The position numbers and the translations under genes were made by a program. Below, in pieces: positions 50,788-59,429 of a stretch of DNA of 64,000 nt (position 1 is its first letter; each line of letters begins with the position of its first letter). The notes under the pieces were generated by a model. The model worked only from the letters and a program-made list of their open reading frames with translations. It was not told the origin of the DNA and did no database searches. This DNA comes from SIG565 sp045651765 (lineage in GTDB: Bacteria > Bacillota > Clostridia > Oscillospirales > Acutalibacteraceae): contig JAZRSY010000002.1 in the NCBI GenBank assembly GCA_045651765.1, positions 62,001-126,000 on the forward strand, read 5' to 3'.

Positions 50788-52764
50788 TTACACCTTTTTG
50801 GGCGGTTTGTTTTTTGCGGCCAGTACCCACAATATTACCACCATGGCCACAACCGCCGCAAGACCATAAACAAAACCTGCGCCCAAACTTCCCGTAGTGA
50901 TTAATGTGCCGGTTTGGTAAACCAGAAACGCCACCGTAAAGCCCACGCCGAACTGGAACAAAATGGCGCCTAAAAGCCATTTTTTGCTTTTTAATTCGCT
51001 GCTCATGGCTCCTATGGCTGCAAAGCAAGGCGGAGTAAACAGGTTAAACATTAAATAAGCCAATGCTGCAACCTTTGTAATTGCCATAATGCCTGCGGCC
51101 TCAAGGCCCGCACCCTCTATTAAAGAAAGTTCTTCTTTATCTATTAAATTTTCAAGCCCTGCAAAGCAAACCGCCAATGTGCCAACAACATTCTCTTTGG
51201 CAATAAAACCGGTTATGGCGGCTGCGGCTAATTCCCAAGAAAGCACGCCCACAACAGGCACCAATATGTAGGCAAAAGGCATTGCAATAGAGGCTAAAAT
51301 AGATTCATTTGCACTATTTGAAACCGAGAAAGACCAATTAAATGTTTGCATTATTTGAACAACGGTGTTGCAAATTAAAATAACGGTTAAGGCTTTTACA
51401 ATAAAGGCCCACCCGCGCGAACACATTGAAAGCGCAGCGCGTTTTATGCTTGGCACTTTATATTCGGGCAACTCAATAATAAAAAATGATTTTTTGGCTT
51501 TATTGCCGGTTATTTTATTAATTAACACGGCGCTTATTAAAATTATAAAAATGCCTAAAAAGTACATTAATGTGCCCACCCAAGCGGTGTTTTTAAAAAA
51601 GGCACCCGCAAAAAGCGAAATTACAGGCAGTTTTGCACCGCAAGGCATAAAAGGTGTTAACATTGCGGTAGCACGGCGCTCACGCTCGTTTTTAATTGTG
51701 CGGCAGGCCATTACGCCGGGCACGGCACAACCAACTCCTATAACAAACGGAATAACCGATTTTCCCGTCAGGCCAACCTTTTTAAAAATTGGGTCTAACA
51801 CCACGCTTACCCTTGCCATATAACCGCAATCTTCCAACAAGGCAATTAAAAAGTACATTACCATAACAAGCGGTAAAAATTCAACCACCGCAATAACGCC
51901 GCCTATAACGCCATCTACAAGCAAGGCGCTGAGTATTGGCGTTGCATTTTGCAAAAACCCAGCCACATAGTTTTGAAAAACGCCTAACAAATTGGCTAAT
52001 ATTTCGGCAAAATAGGGGCCCACCCAAGCCTGCGATATTTGAAAAACCAAAAACATTATAACGGCAAAAATAGGAATCCCAAGCCACCTGTTTGTTAACA
52101 AGGCATCAATTTTGTCTTGGTAATTTTTGTTTTTGACTAAATTTTTTCTTGTTTCCACCTGTTTTACAATACCGTTTACATAGGCAAACCTTTCGCGGTC
52201 GGCACTTTCTACAGCTGATTTACTTGAGTAATCAATATTTTTTTGTATATAAAGCGGATTTTGTTTTTTGCCCTTTAATGTAACCGCCGTTTCAATAATT
52301 TTTTTAAGCCCTTTATTAGATGTTGAAACCGTTTCTAAAACCTTGCAGCCCAAAAGTTCTTGCAGTTTTGTTACATTAATTTCAGTTTCTTTCTTTTCGT
52401 TAATATCACTTTTATTAAGTGCCACCACAAGCGGTATGCCAAGCTCTAAGAGTTGTGTTGTGAAAAACAGGCTTCGGCTTAAATTTGTGGCATCCACAAT
52501 ATTAATAATAACATCGGGGTTTTCGTTTTTTATGTAATCGCTCGTTACGCTCTCTTCGTTAGTAAAGGGCGACATAGAGTATGCACCCGGTAAATCCACC
52601 GCAATAAGTTCGTCTACCCCGTTATAAAATTTTCTTTTAATGTGGCTTTGCTTTTTTTCTACCGTAACGCCCGCCCAGTTGCCCACACGCTCGTTGCGGC
52701 CGGTTAAAGCATTATACATTGTTGTTTTGCCACTGTTTGGGTTTCCAATTAATGCGATTTTCAT
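50788..52764 (-). CDS. feoB: Ferrous iron transport protein B
   Basis: GTP-dependent Fe(II) permease, 658 residues. The G domain has GNPNSGKTTMYNAL (G1, residues 7-20), NWAGVTVEKK (G2), VDLPGAYSM (G3) and VALNKSDI (G4). A helical spacer follows, then about ten membrane segments with the paired gate motifs GVGCAVPGVMACRT and TPFMPCGAKLP. MKIALIGNP at 52764 is the start (AAAGGGAT), giving a normal length; upstream codons overlap the intergenic operator. Confidence 0.96.
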   Translation of the reverse strand: MKIALIGNPNSGKTTMYNALTGRNERVGNWAGVTVEKKQSHIKRKFYNGVDELIAVDLPGAYSMSPFTNEESVTSDYIKNENPDVIINIVDATNLSRSLFFTTQLLELGIPLVVALNKSDINEKKETEINVTKLQELLGCKVLETVSTSNKGLKKIIETAVTLKGKKQNPLYIQKNIDYSSKSAVESADRERFAYVNGIVKQVETRKNLVKNKNYQDKIDALLTNRWLGIPIFAVIMFLVFQISQAWVGPYFAEILANLLGVFQNYVAGFLQNATPILSALLVDGVIGGVIAVVEFLPLVMVMYFLIALLEDCGYMARVSVVLDPIFKKVGLTGKSVIPFVIGVGCAVPGVMACRTIKNERERRATAMLTPFMPCGAKLPVISLFAGAFFKNTAWVGTLMYFLGIFIILISAVLINKITGNKAKKSFFIIELPEYKVPSIKRAALSMCSRGWAFIVKALTVILICNTVVQIMQTFNWSFSVSNSANESILASIAMPFAYILVPVVGVLSWELAAAAITGFIAKENVVGTLAVCFAGLENLIDKEELSLIEGAGLEAAGIMAITKVAALAYLMFNLFTPPCFAAIGAMSSELKSKKWLLGAILFQFGVGFTVAFLVYQTGTLITTGSLGAGFVYGLAAVVAMVVILWVLAAKNKPPKKV

Positions 52765-52785
52765 TTTTATCCCTTTCGTTATTAT

Positions 52786-52801
52786 GTTAGCCTGTGCTAA
52801 C
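52786..52801 (-). promoter_or_regulatory. Operator-like palindrome before feoB
   Basis: GTTAG-N6-CTAAC, 16 bases (minus strand GTTAGCACAGGCTAAC), in the 61-base gap between feoA and feoB. Its spacing equals that of the palindrome at the feoA promoter. The half-site GTTAG/CTAAC resembles sites of DtxR/IdeR-type iron repressors. Confidence 0.55.
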
Positions 52802-52825
52802 CGCACGGCATTAAAAAAATTCAAG

Positions 52826-53038
52826 TTATATAATAATAGCCTTAGCTAATTGGTTGTCAATATTATATCGGCTGTTTTTTATAGAAACAATGCAGCCGCC
52901 TTTTATATGTGAAATAACCGTGATAGGCTCGCCGCTATAGCAACCCAGTGTGAATAAAAATGCGTCAAGCTCGCTGTCATCGGTTAAAATTTCTTTTATT
53001 ATATACTCTGTGCCCTCTTGCGCGGCCGTTAAATTCAC
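52826..53038 (-). CDS. feoA: Ferrous iron transport protein A
   Basis: A 70-residue SH3-like partner of FeoB: LGCYSGEPITVISHIKGGCIVSIKNSRYNIDNQLAKAI matches the conserved FeoA pattern (G-x-x-x-G...V...N.RYalg..hA..I). It is the first gene of the feo operon and is read from a promoter with an overlapping palindromic operator. Confidence 0.92.
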   Translation of the reverse strand: MNLTAAQEGTEYIIKEILTDDSELDAFLFTLGCYSGEPITVISHIKGGCIVSIKNSRYNIDNQLAKAIII

Positions 53039-53063
53039 TTTGTTGCCCCCTTTTTGTGTTCGA

Positions 53064-53116
53064 GTTAGTTTATGCTAACTGTATTACAGAATAACACCAA
53101 ATTTTAAATTTGTCAA
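53064..53116 (-). promoter_or_regulatory. feo promoter with overlapping operator
   Basis: -35 TTGACA (53111-53116) and -10 TATTCT (53088-53093), 17-base spacer. From the expected start point onward lies GTTAGCATAAACTAAC (53064-53079), extended by one base pair on each side (AGTTAG / CTAACT). A repressor bound here would block initiation, fitting iron control. Confidence 0.75.
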
Positions 53117-53286
53117 GTTAAAATTTACAAAATTCGGTAATTTTTGCAGCAAGTTTTACCCTTTTACATTTATATATTTATTTTAAAAAATTATGACCTA
53201 AAAATCGCTTTACACAACCGAGTGTTTTTAACATATTATGTACTGTGGCGTATAACGCCCCTAAAAAATAATAAGGAGAATAAACA

Positions 53287-53532
53287 TTGAATAGTGAAAA
53301 TTATATGTTTTCTGATGATTTATTAAACAACGCCTTAAAAGGCATTGCTTTTATGGAATTACCCGAAAACAATAAACCAACTTTGTCGGCTTTCCCGCCA
53401 AATGCTGCTCTTGCCATGGCATATGTGCCTGTGCAATATTTTAATAAAATGTACGACACCGAGCAGGGCTTTAAGGCCGGCACAATTTTCCCCGAACTCG
53501 ACAAACCATTTTGTAAGGGTGAAAACAAATGA
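53287..53532 (+). CDS. cotJA: Spore coat associated protein CotJA
   Basis: An 81-residue protein with PPNAALAMAYVPVQYFNKMYDTEQGFKAGTIFPELDKPF, the conserved CotJA core. In Bacillus the cotJ operon is expressed in the mother cell under sigma-E, and the products are deposited in the inner coat. The start is TTG at 53287, 9 bases after AAGGAG; an internal ATG at 53305 is the alternative. It overlaps cotJB by four bases (ATGA). No clear sigma-A promoter lies upstream, and CATATTAT (about 53232) is only a weak sigma-E-like -10. Confidence 0.88.
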   Translation: MNSENYMFSDDLLNNALKGIAFMELPENNKPTLSAFPPNAALAMAYVPVQYFNKMYDTEQGFKAGTIFPELDKPFCKGENK

Positions 53533-53795
53533 ATAAATATGCTTTAAAGAAAAAAATTCACGCCTATGACTTTGCAATTTTAGAGTTTAACCTGTATTTA
53601 GACACCCACCCCCACGACACCAACGCCCTTCACAAAATGCACCAGCTTCAAGCCGAGCGCAAAGAGCTCGTTCGTGAATACGAGCGTAAATACGGCCCCT
53701 ATATTGTAAAGGCCACACAGGTAAAGGGCAACCGTTGGTGCTGGGTTGATAACCCATGGCCTTGGGAGTATAACAAAGAGGAGGACAACATTTAA
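53529..53795 (+). CDS. cotJB: Spore coat protein CotJB
   Basis: An 88-residue protein with KKIHAYDFAILEFNLYLDTHPHDTNALHKMH and the conserved aromatic C-terminus YGPYIVK...WCWVDNPWPWEYNKE, typical of CotJB. It is coupled to cotJA (ATGA) and cotJC (TAATG). It carries no enzymatic motif and is thought to help place CotJC in the coat. Confidence 0.93.
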   Translation: MNKYALKKKIHAYDFAILEFNLYLDTHPHDTNALHKMHQLQAERKELVREYERKYGPYIVKATQVKGNRWCWVDNPWPWEYNKEEDNI

Positions 53796-54403
53796 TGTGG
53801 CAATATAATAAAAAATTACAGTTCCCTGTGAACATTAAAAACCCTAACCCAAAATATGCCCAAATAATTATAAGCCAGTTTGGCGGACCCGATGGTGAGT
53901 TGGGCGCCTCTATGCGTTACCTTTCACAAAGGTACAGTATGCCATACGGCGAAATTAAGGGCCTTTTAACCGACATCGGAACCGAAGAATTGGCCCATAT
54001 GGAAATGGTTTCGGCCATGGTGCAACAGTTAACCCGAAAACTAAGCACCGACGAAATTGTTGATTCGGGATTTGCCCCCTATTTTGTGGACCACACCACC
54101 GGCGTTTACCCGCAAGCAGCCGCAGGTCTGCCCTGGCGTGCCGAATATATCGGCGTTAAGGGCGATATTATTACCGACCTGCACGAAGATTTAGCTGCCG
54201 AACAAAAAGCCCGTACCACCTATGATAACCTTTTAAGGTTAATCGACGACCCCGATGTGTTAGAACCGCTTAAATTCTTGCGTCAACGTGAGGTCGTGCA
54301 TTACCAACGCTTTGGTGAGGCGTTACGCTTAGCGACCGACCGCTTAAACAGTAAAAACTTCTATGCCTGCAACCCAAGTTTTGATAAAAATTGTGGGAAA
54401 TAA
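53795..54403 (+). CDS. cotJC: Spore coat manganese catalase family protein CotJC
   Basis: A 202-residue ferritin-like di-manganese catalase family protein of the spore coat. Metal-site features: SQFGGPDGELGASMRYLSQRY (Glu), IGTEELAHMEMVSAMV (Glu and His of the second helix), DLHEDLAAEQKARTTYDNLL and LRQREVVHYQRFGEAL. The fold and residues suggest peroxide removal. Its presence indicates an endospore-forming lineage. A terminator follows. Confidence 0.94.
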   Translation: MWQYNKKLQFPVNIKNPNPKYAQIIISQFGGPDGELGASMRYLSQRYSMPYGEIKGLLTDIGTEELAHMEMVSAMVQQLTRKLSTDEIVDSGFAPYFVDHTTGVYPQAAAGLPWRAEYIGVKGDIITDLHEDLAAEQKARTTYDNLLRLIDDPDVLEPLKFLRQREVVHYQRFGEALRLATDRLNSKNFYACNPSFDKNCGK

Positions 54404-54407
54404 AAAC

Positions 54408-54443
54408 AAACCTGTGTGGCTACCCACACAGGTTTATATTTTT
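54408..54443. terminator. Bidirectional terminator after cotJC
   Basis: AAACCTGTGTGG / CCACACAGGTTT with a four-base loop, T-rich on the plus side, shared with the converging Gx-transporter gene whose stop lies in it. Confidence 0.85.
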
Positions 54444-54937
54444 ATGTTTTTAAGCAATTTTATTGTTGTGGCCGAAACAAGACCTATTATTATGCCCGAC
54501 AGAGTTGCCGCTATGCTCAAAGCAGGAATAAGGGCGAAAATTGCAGCGGTTTGCATAATGATGACAGCGGCTGCAACCTGACCTAAATTGTGTGCTACGG
54601 CGCCCAAAACGCTAACGGCCACAACCGAGAAAGCATTTATTTTTTTAATTAGCGTCATTAACGCAAGGCTTAACAATGCGCCCGCGAGGCTATATATAAC
54701 GCCCACGGCGTTGCCAAACAACAAGCCGTTTATTAACACCCTTATTACCGACACGGCCAATGCGCTTTTAGGCCCGACCTTATAAAGAACAAAAATTATT
54801 ACAATGTTAGGCAGTCCGATTTTAACCATAGGCAAGGCTGCAAAAATCGGCGGTATTAACGCCTCTATGTACGATAATATTAGCGCCACCGCAGTAAACA
54901 GACCCAACAGGGTCATTTTTTTAACATCTAATTTCAT
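54434..54937 (-). CDS. Gx transporter family membrane protein (heptaprenyl diphosphate synthase component I-like)
   Basis: A 167-residue membrane protein with five or six hydrophobic segments; LGLFTAVALILSYIEALIP and PNIVIIFVLYKVGPKSALAVSVIRVLINGLLFGN are typical of this family. Members are annotated either as Gx transporters or, historically, as heptaprenyl diphosphate synthase component I; sequence similarity to ECF S-components suggests transport. It is one base after the NusG-II gene, a common pairing in Clostridia. The substrate is unknown. Confidence 0.82.
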   Translation of the reverse strand: MKLDVKKMTLLGLFTAVALILSYIEALIPPIFAALPMVKIGLPNIVIIFVLYKVGPKSALAVSVIRVLINGLLFGNAVGVIYSLAGALLSLALMTLIKKINAFSVVAVSVLGAVAHNLGQVAAAVIIMQTAAIFALIPALSIAATLSGIIIGLVSATTIKLLKNIKI

Positions 54938-54938
54938 A

Positions 54939-55289
54939 TTACCCCTCGAGTCGCACCACTAATTTGTGTGGCAGGCAAACAATGGTTTCGCCAATGTTTT
55001 TAATTGCCCCTGTTTTTTTGCAAATTTGGTCGGGGCAGTCGGCCGATATTATGCTGGCAGTGCTGTTTTCTATTTTAAGTGTATTGCTGCCGTTTGTTTC
55101 GGGAGAATTTAACAGAACCTCGGTGTCAACATTTAGTGAATATTTGGCAACATCTTGCCCATTTATGCTGACCACAACCGTTTTGGCATTGCCGTTTTTA
55201 TTTAAAAAAGCAAAACCTAACATCGAAACGGCCAATATTAAAAAAATTAAAATAAAATCTAACAATATCTTTTTACTGAATTTTTTCAT
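54939..55289 (-). CDS. NusG domain II-containing protein
   Basis: A 116-residue protein with one N-terminal membrane segment (DFILIFLILAVSMLGFAFL) and an extracytoplasmic NusG-II-like beta domain containing SADCPDQICKKTGAIKNIGETIVCLPHKLVV. The three cysteines (C-x4-C and C-LPH) are conserved in the family. It is not a transcription factor. It is usually found beside Gx transporter genes, as here; function unproven. Confidence 0.85.
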   Translation of the reverse strand: MKKFSKKILLDFILIFLILAVSMLGFAFLNKNGNAKTVVVSINGQDVAKYSLNVDTEVLLNSPETNGSNTLKIENSTASIISADCPDQICKKTGAIKNIGETIVCLPHKLVVRLEG

Positions 55290-55304
55290 AACTTTACCTT
55301 ATTT

Positions 55305-55343
55305 AAAAAAGGCCAGCCGCTATGCGATTGGCCTTTTGTTTTT
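55305..55343 (-). terminator. Terminator after the LCP gene
   Basis: The minus strand reads AAAAGGCCA, a loop with GCATAGC, then TGGCCTTTTTT. The right edge overlaps the LCP stop. Confidence 0.75.
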
Positions 55344-56526
55344 ATTGAGCTGAAAACACCGCATCTATTTGTGCTTTAGCGGCATTAACGGTTTCTAAAT
55401 CGGGTATCATAACCGAGAGCACCTGACCGCTTGCTGCATAGCAAGGCCTTGAGGCGCCTTTACCGTCAACCGAGACCGACTGTATATCCCAACCAGACAT
55501 ATCGTTAAGCTGCATTTGAACAAGCTTTGAAATTTCTTCGGAAGATATGTTGGTTTTCATATTTTTGGTTATAGCGGAAAGCAAATCTTTAACCTTTGCA
55601 GGATTTAAAAGTGAAGGAGAAATAGCCTTGTCGAAAATTGCGCTTATAATTTTTTGTTGGTGAATTCCCCTTTGCCTGTCGCCACCTGCTACACTAGACC
55701 TTTCGCGTGCAAAGGCCAATGCGGAATCGCCGGTTAGTTTGTTCTCGCCAACCTTAAAGTTATAAGTTTTGCCTGAAAGCGATGCAAAGCTTGAAAAAGC
55801 GACATCGGAATTAACCGTTACACCTCCTAAAGCATCTACAATATCCACTACCGAATTAAAATTAACCTTAACATAATAGTTAAATTTAATATCAAATAAT
55901 TTTTCAAGCGTGTCCATAGAACAGGCCACACCGTAATTACCGGCGTGGGTTAGTTTGTCCATTTTATTGGAGTTTCCTTCGAGTGGCAAATAATAGTCTC
56001 TTGGTATATTAACCATTAATATCTTTTTGGTTTTTGGGTGCACCGCCACCACCATATTAACATCGGACAAACCCTTTTCGGCTATTGCGTTAGCACTGCT
56101 TGTATTATCCATGCCCGATAAATAAACTAAAAACGGGTTTTTGGTAACATCGGTTTTTTCGGCCTTGACACCTTCGTTGGTAATCCCGGGTAAATCTATA
56201 AATGAATTATGAACCGTACCTATTAACACATTGCCAAACATTGTAACCGAAGCCACAACCACGCTTAACACAATGCTTATGATTTTTAGTGTCTTTTTCT
56301 TGGTTTTAATTTCAATAAGCAAAATATGCCATACTGTAACTAAAACAATTAAAAGCGCCAAAATAACCAAATATTTAATTGGTAAAAGGTGCAAGAATGA
56401 AACATAAGTTAAACTTCCCACCAAAACTAATAATTGTAAAGCACAAATTATTCTTGTTGCTATTAAAAGATTGGTTTTAGAGCTTTTTTTTGCACTATGC
56501 TTACTTTTATAGGTTGATTTTTTCAA
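55342..56526 (-). CDS. LCP family protein (LytR-CpsA-Psr), wall polymer transferase
   Basis: Attaches lipid-linked glycopolymers to peptidoglycan. In 394 residues it has a basic cytoplasmic N-terminus, three membrane segments (about 22-45, 50-70 and 82-103) and an extracellular LCP domain with VNIPRDYYLPLEG, NYGVACSMDTLEKLFDI, DALGGVTVNSDV and FARERSSVAGGDRQRGIHQQ, the pyrophosphate/Mg-binding Asp and Arg residues. The start is TTG at 56526 behind GAGGTTATAACT. It lies after a sugar dehydratase gene, consistent with surface polysaccharide work. Confidence 0.92.
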   Translation of the reverse strand: MKKSTYKSKHSAKKSSKTNLLIATRIICALQLLVLVGSLTYVSFLHLLPIKYLVILALLIVLVTVWHILLIEIKTKKKTLKIISIVLSVVVASVTMFGNVLIGTVHNSFIDLPGITNEGVKAEKTDVTKNPFLVYLSGMDNTSSANAIAEKGLSDVNMVVAVHPKTKKILMVNIPRDYYLPLEGNSNKMDKLTHAGNYGVACSMDTLEKLFDIKFNYYVKVNFNSVVDIVDALGGVTVNSDVAFSSFASLSGKTYNFKVGENKLTGDSALAFARERSSVAGGDRQRGIHQQKIISAIFDKAISPSLLNPAKVKDLLSAITKNMKTNISSEEISKLVQMQLNDMSGWDIQSVSVDGKGASRPCYAASGQVLSVMIPDLETVNAAKAQIDAVFSAQ

Positions 56527-56545
56527 AGTTATAACCTCTTTTAAC

Positions 56546-58417
56546 TTAATCCTTTTTAATATATGTAGGAACTATTTTTGAAACTAACTCTTTCATATCG
56601 GTTCTTTCTACTTTATAGGCTTCTTCAAGCTCTTTTAACTGTTCTTTGAACTTTTCGTCGTCCATTTCTATGGGTTTGCCAATATGAATAAGCTTGTTTT
56701 CGGTATCTTGCAGGCCTTCTTCATCCATTAAAATTTCTTCGTAAAGTTTTTCACCAGGTCTTAGACCTGTATAGACAATTTTTACATCTACATCTGGTTC
56801 ATAACCCGAAAGCTTTATAAGGTTTCTGGCCATATCTACAATTCTAACGGGCTGGCCCATATCTAAAATATAAATTTCGCCACCCTTTGCATAATAGCCG
56901 GCCTGCAGAACGAGCGACACAGCTTCAGGGATGGTCATAAAAAATCTTGTGATTTCGGGATGAGTAACGGTAACGGGTCCGCCTTCGGCAATTTGTTTTT
57001 CAAAAAGTGGAATAACACTGCCGTTACTGCCCAAAACATTACCAAAGCGCACCGCAACAAATTCGGTGTTGGGGGCTTGGCGGTTCATCATTTGAACTAC
57101 CATTTCGCAAATACGCTTGGAAGCGCCCATTATATTGGTGGGGTTAACGGCTTTGTCGGTAGAAATAAGCACAAACTTTTTAACACCGTATTTAACCGAA
57201 GCCTGTGCCATTTTATAGGTTCCGAAAACATTATTCTTAATAGCTTCGTTGGGGCTGTCTTCCATTAATGGCACGTGTTTGTGGGCTGCCGCATGGAAAA
57301 CAATTTCGGGTTTATATTTACCCAAAACATAATCTAGCCTTGCGGTATTACGAACCGAGCCAATCAGCACCACCAAATCTAAATTCGGGTGCGTTTTTTG
57401 AAGTTCCATTTGAATATCGTAGGCATTGTTTTCGTAAATATCAAAAATAATTAAAGTTTTGGGCGAACTCATAGCAATTTGACGACAAAGTTCACTACCA
57501 ATAGAACCGCCACCGCCCGTAACCATAACAACCTTGCCCGAAATGTAATTATAAATTTCATCTAGGTTAACGCTGATTGGGTCGCGGCCCAAAAGGTCTT
57601 GAATTTCAACCTTCCTTAGTTTGCCCGCTGTTACCTCACCGCTAACGAGTTGGTATATACCGGGCAGGATTTCTACGCTACAACCTGTGTTGCTGCAAAT
57701 ATTTAAAATTTCTTTGCGGTCTTTACCGCTTCCACTTGGAATAGCATATATAATTTTGTCAATTTTATACTCTTTTGCGGCTTTCACAATTTCTTCTCTG
57801 CCGCCAATTACCGGAACGCCGTCTAACAGGCAACCTTTTTTATAAACATTATCGTCAATTAAGCAAATAACAGTGCCTGTTATTTTGTCGCTTTCGGCAT
57901 ATTCACGCACTATCATACGGCCGGCAAAACCCGCGCCAATGACCATTATGCGTTCACCCATAATATTAGCAATTTGTTTTTTGTGTGTTGTGGTGGTAAT
58001 GCTGTTTAAAATTCTACGGGCAAATCTAATGCCTACTGTGCATATGTAACTTAAAATAATGCCAATGACATAATAAGAACGCGGCATATCAACCTTTTTA
58101 AGCACAATGAACACAAGGCCTATTACTGCCAGCACTATGTACGCTTCGGTAACACGGAATAAATCTTCCATACCGGCAAAACTTAAAATTGTTTTATAAA
58201 GTCTGAAAAATATAAAAACAATTATAGAAATTGCTATCCAAACACCTATTGTTTTAAAATAGCCTTCTAAATATTGGGGTTCTATATTATCAAAAGCAAA
58301 CTCAAACCTAAGCCAAAGCGCTGCAAAAAAAGAACCGGCAATAGCAACAGCATCTAATAAAAACAAAATCATAATGGTCTTTATGCGGCCGCTTTGTAAT
58401 GTAGACCTTTCTTTCAC
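56546..58417 (-). CDS. Nucleotide-sugar 4,6-dehydratase/epimerase, membrane-bound (CapD/WbpM/PglF type)
   Basis: In 623 residues it has four N-terminal membrane segments (about 14-135), a CoA-binding-like Rossmann domain with VIGAGFAGRMIVREYAES (about 155) and a C-terminal extended SDR domain with VMVTGGGGSIGSELCRQIA, HAAAHKHVPLMED, STDKAVNPTNIMGASKR (Met in place of the usual Tyr, as in the large FlaA1/WbpM class) and RFGNVLGSNGSVIPLF. The likely reaction is dehydration of UDP-GlcNAc at C4/C6 for capsule or glycan precursors. The start codon is GTG behind GAGGTGTTACC. Confidence 0.92.
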   Translation of the reverse strand: MKERSTLQSGRIKTIMILFLLDAVAIAGSFFAALWLRFEFAFDNIEPQYLEGYFKTIGVWIAISIIVFIFFRLYKTILSFAGMEDLFRVTEAYIVLAVIGLVFIVLKKVDMPRSYYVIGIILSYICTVGIRFARRILNSITTTTHKKQIANIMGERIMVIGAGFAGRMIVREYAESDKITGTVICLIDDNVYKKGCLLDGVPVIGGREEIVKAAKEYKIDKIIYAIPSGSGKDRKEILNICSNTGCSVEILPGIYQLVSGEVTAGKLRKVEIQDLLGRDPISVNLDEIYNYISGKVVMVTGGGGSIGSELCRQIAMSSPKTLIIFDIYENNAYDIQMELQKTHPNLDLVVLIGSVRNTARLDYVLGKYKPEIVFHAAAHKHVPLMEDSPNEAIKNNVFGTYKMAQASVKYGVKKFVLISTDKAVNPTNIMGASKRICEMVVQMMNRQAPNTEFVAVRFGNVLGSNGSVIPLFEKQIAEGGPVTVTHPEITRFFMTIPEAVSLVLQAGYYAKGGEIYILDMGQPVRIVDMARNLIKLSGYEPDVDVKIVYTGLRPGEKLYEEILMDEEGLQDTENKLIHIGKPIEMDDEKFKEQLKELEEAYKVERTDMKELVSKIVPTYIKKD

Positions 58418-58462
58418 GGTAACACCTCATTAAAAAAGCATTTGTGTTTTATTTATCAAGTC

Positions 58463-58491
58463 ATTATATCATAATATACCGTTTAATTCAA
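58463..58491 (-). promoter_or_regulatory. Promoter of the dehydratase-LCP unit
   Basis: -35 TTGAAT (58486-58491) and -10 TATAAT (58463-58468), 17-base spacer, minus strand. Confidence 0.7.
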
Positions 58492-58495
58492 CATA

Positions 58496-59419
58496 TTAAT
58501 TTTTAGCCATGGTTTTTGGGGTAAGCAAATTTTTAATTATTGGAAAAGTAAGCGGCCAAACAGCGCCGGCAAAAACCACCATAATAAAATACGAAATTCC
58601 ACGCGATAATGGCGCAAACTTTATAAAAGAAAACACAAAATAACAAATTTCTTTTACGGCTAAGGTGGCACAAAGCCCCAATAAAACCTTAATTATTTGA
58701 ACTAAAAGGGGTGCTTTAGTTTCAAAATTAATATATTTTTTATCTAACAAATAACTTAACAGTAATCCACAAACGGCACCCAGCATTTTATAGGCATTTT
58801 TAAGGCCGCTAATTAACTCATCATTAGAGCCTTTTAAATATACCGATAAAAATATTATTTGGGCTATAAATAAAGCAATAACTGCCAAAAATAAAATGCA
58901 CATTCCCTTTTGGTTTTGGTTTATTAATTTAAAAATAAAATAATACACCGTTATTAATGCAGTGGCCACCAAAACCGAAACTATAACATCTTTTGGGGTA
59001 TGTACGCCTAAATACATGCGGGAAAATGCAACCAACACCGCAAGGCTTATGGCTGCCACTTTAAAAAACCTGTTTTTAAGGGTTAGCGCCACTGTGCCAA
59101 AGGTGCCCACAGCGCTTTGGGTGTGCCCACTTGGGAAGGAATAACCTGTGGCCGCAGGTATAGCCGACTGAACCGGGTTTAAGGTTGGGTCTAAAACCCA
59201 GGGGCGTAAAACACGAAAACTAACCTTTAAAACTTGGTTAATATTGTTGCCCGTAAGCCCTACCAAAAGCAGCATATATGCGCTGTTTTTATTTATGCAC
59301 CACAAAAAAATCATTGCTGTTACAATAAAAACAATCTCTTCGCCACCACGGGTTAAAAACAACATAATATTATTTAAAACCGGAGTTCTGATTTGCTCTA
59401 ATAAATGCAAAAAATACAT
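58496..59419 (-). CDS. PAP2-family membrane phosphatase
   Basis: A 307-residue integral membrane lipid phosphatase. The three catalytic motifs are present: KVSFRVLRPW (K-x6-RP), SFPSGHTQS, and SRMYLGVHTPKDV (SR-x5-H-x3-D). About eight hydrophobic segments. The C-terminal 100 residues add further membrane helices beyond the core. Likely substrates are undecaprenyl pyrophosphate or phosphatidate-type lipids; sequence does not decide. It follows the phosphodiesterase gene by 10 bases on the same strand. Confidence 0.92.
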   Translation of the reverse strand: MYFLHLLEQIRTPVLNNIMLFLTRGGEEIVFIVTAMIFLWCINKNSAYMLLLVGLTGNNINQVLKVSFRVLRPWVLDPTLNPVQSAIPAATGYSFPSGHTQSAVGTFGTVALTLKNRFFKVAAISLAVLVAFSRMYLGVHTPKDVIVSVLVATALITVYYFIFKLINQNQKGMCILFLAVIALFIAQIIFLSVYLKGSNDELISGLKNAYKMLGAVCGLLLSYLLDKKYINFETKAPLLVQIIKVLLGLCATLAVKEICYFVFSFIKFAPLSRGISYFIMVVFAGAVWPLTFPIIKNLLTPKTMAKN

Positions 59420-59429
59420 AACAATCCCC

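Noticed and set aside
52841..52850. TTAGCTAA palindrome as a third iron operator
   Set aside because: It lies inside the feoA coding end and lacks the GTTAG-N6-CTAAC spacing of the other two.
54939..55289. A second transcription factor NusG
   Set aside because: It has only a NusG-II-like beta domain behind a membrane anchor, no NGN or KOW domain.
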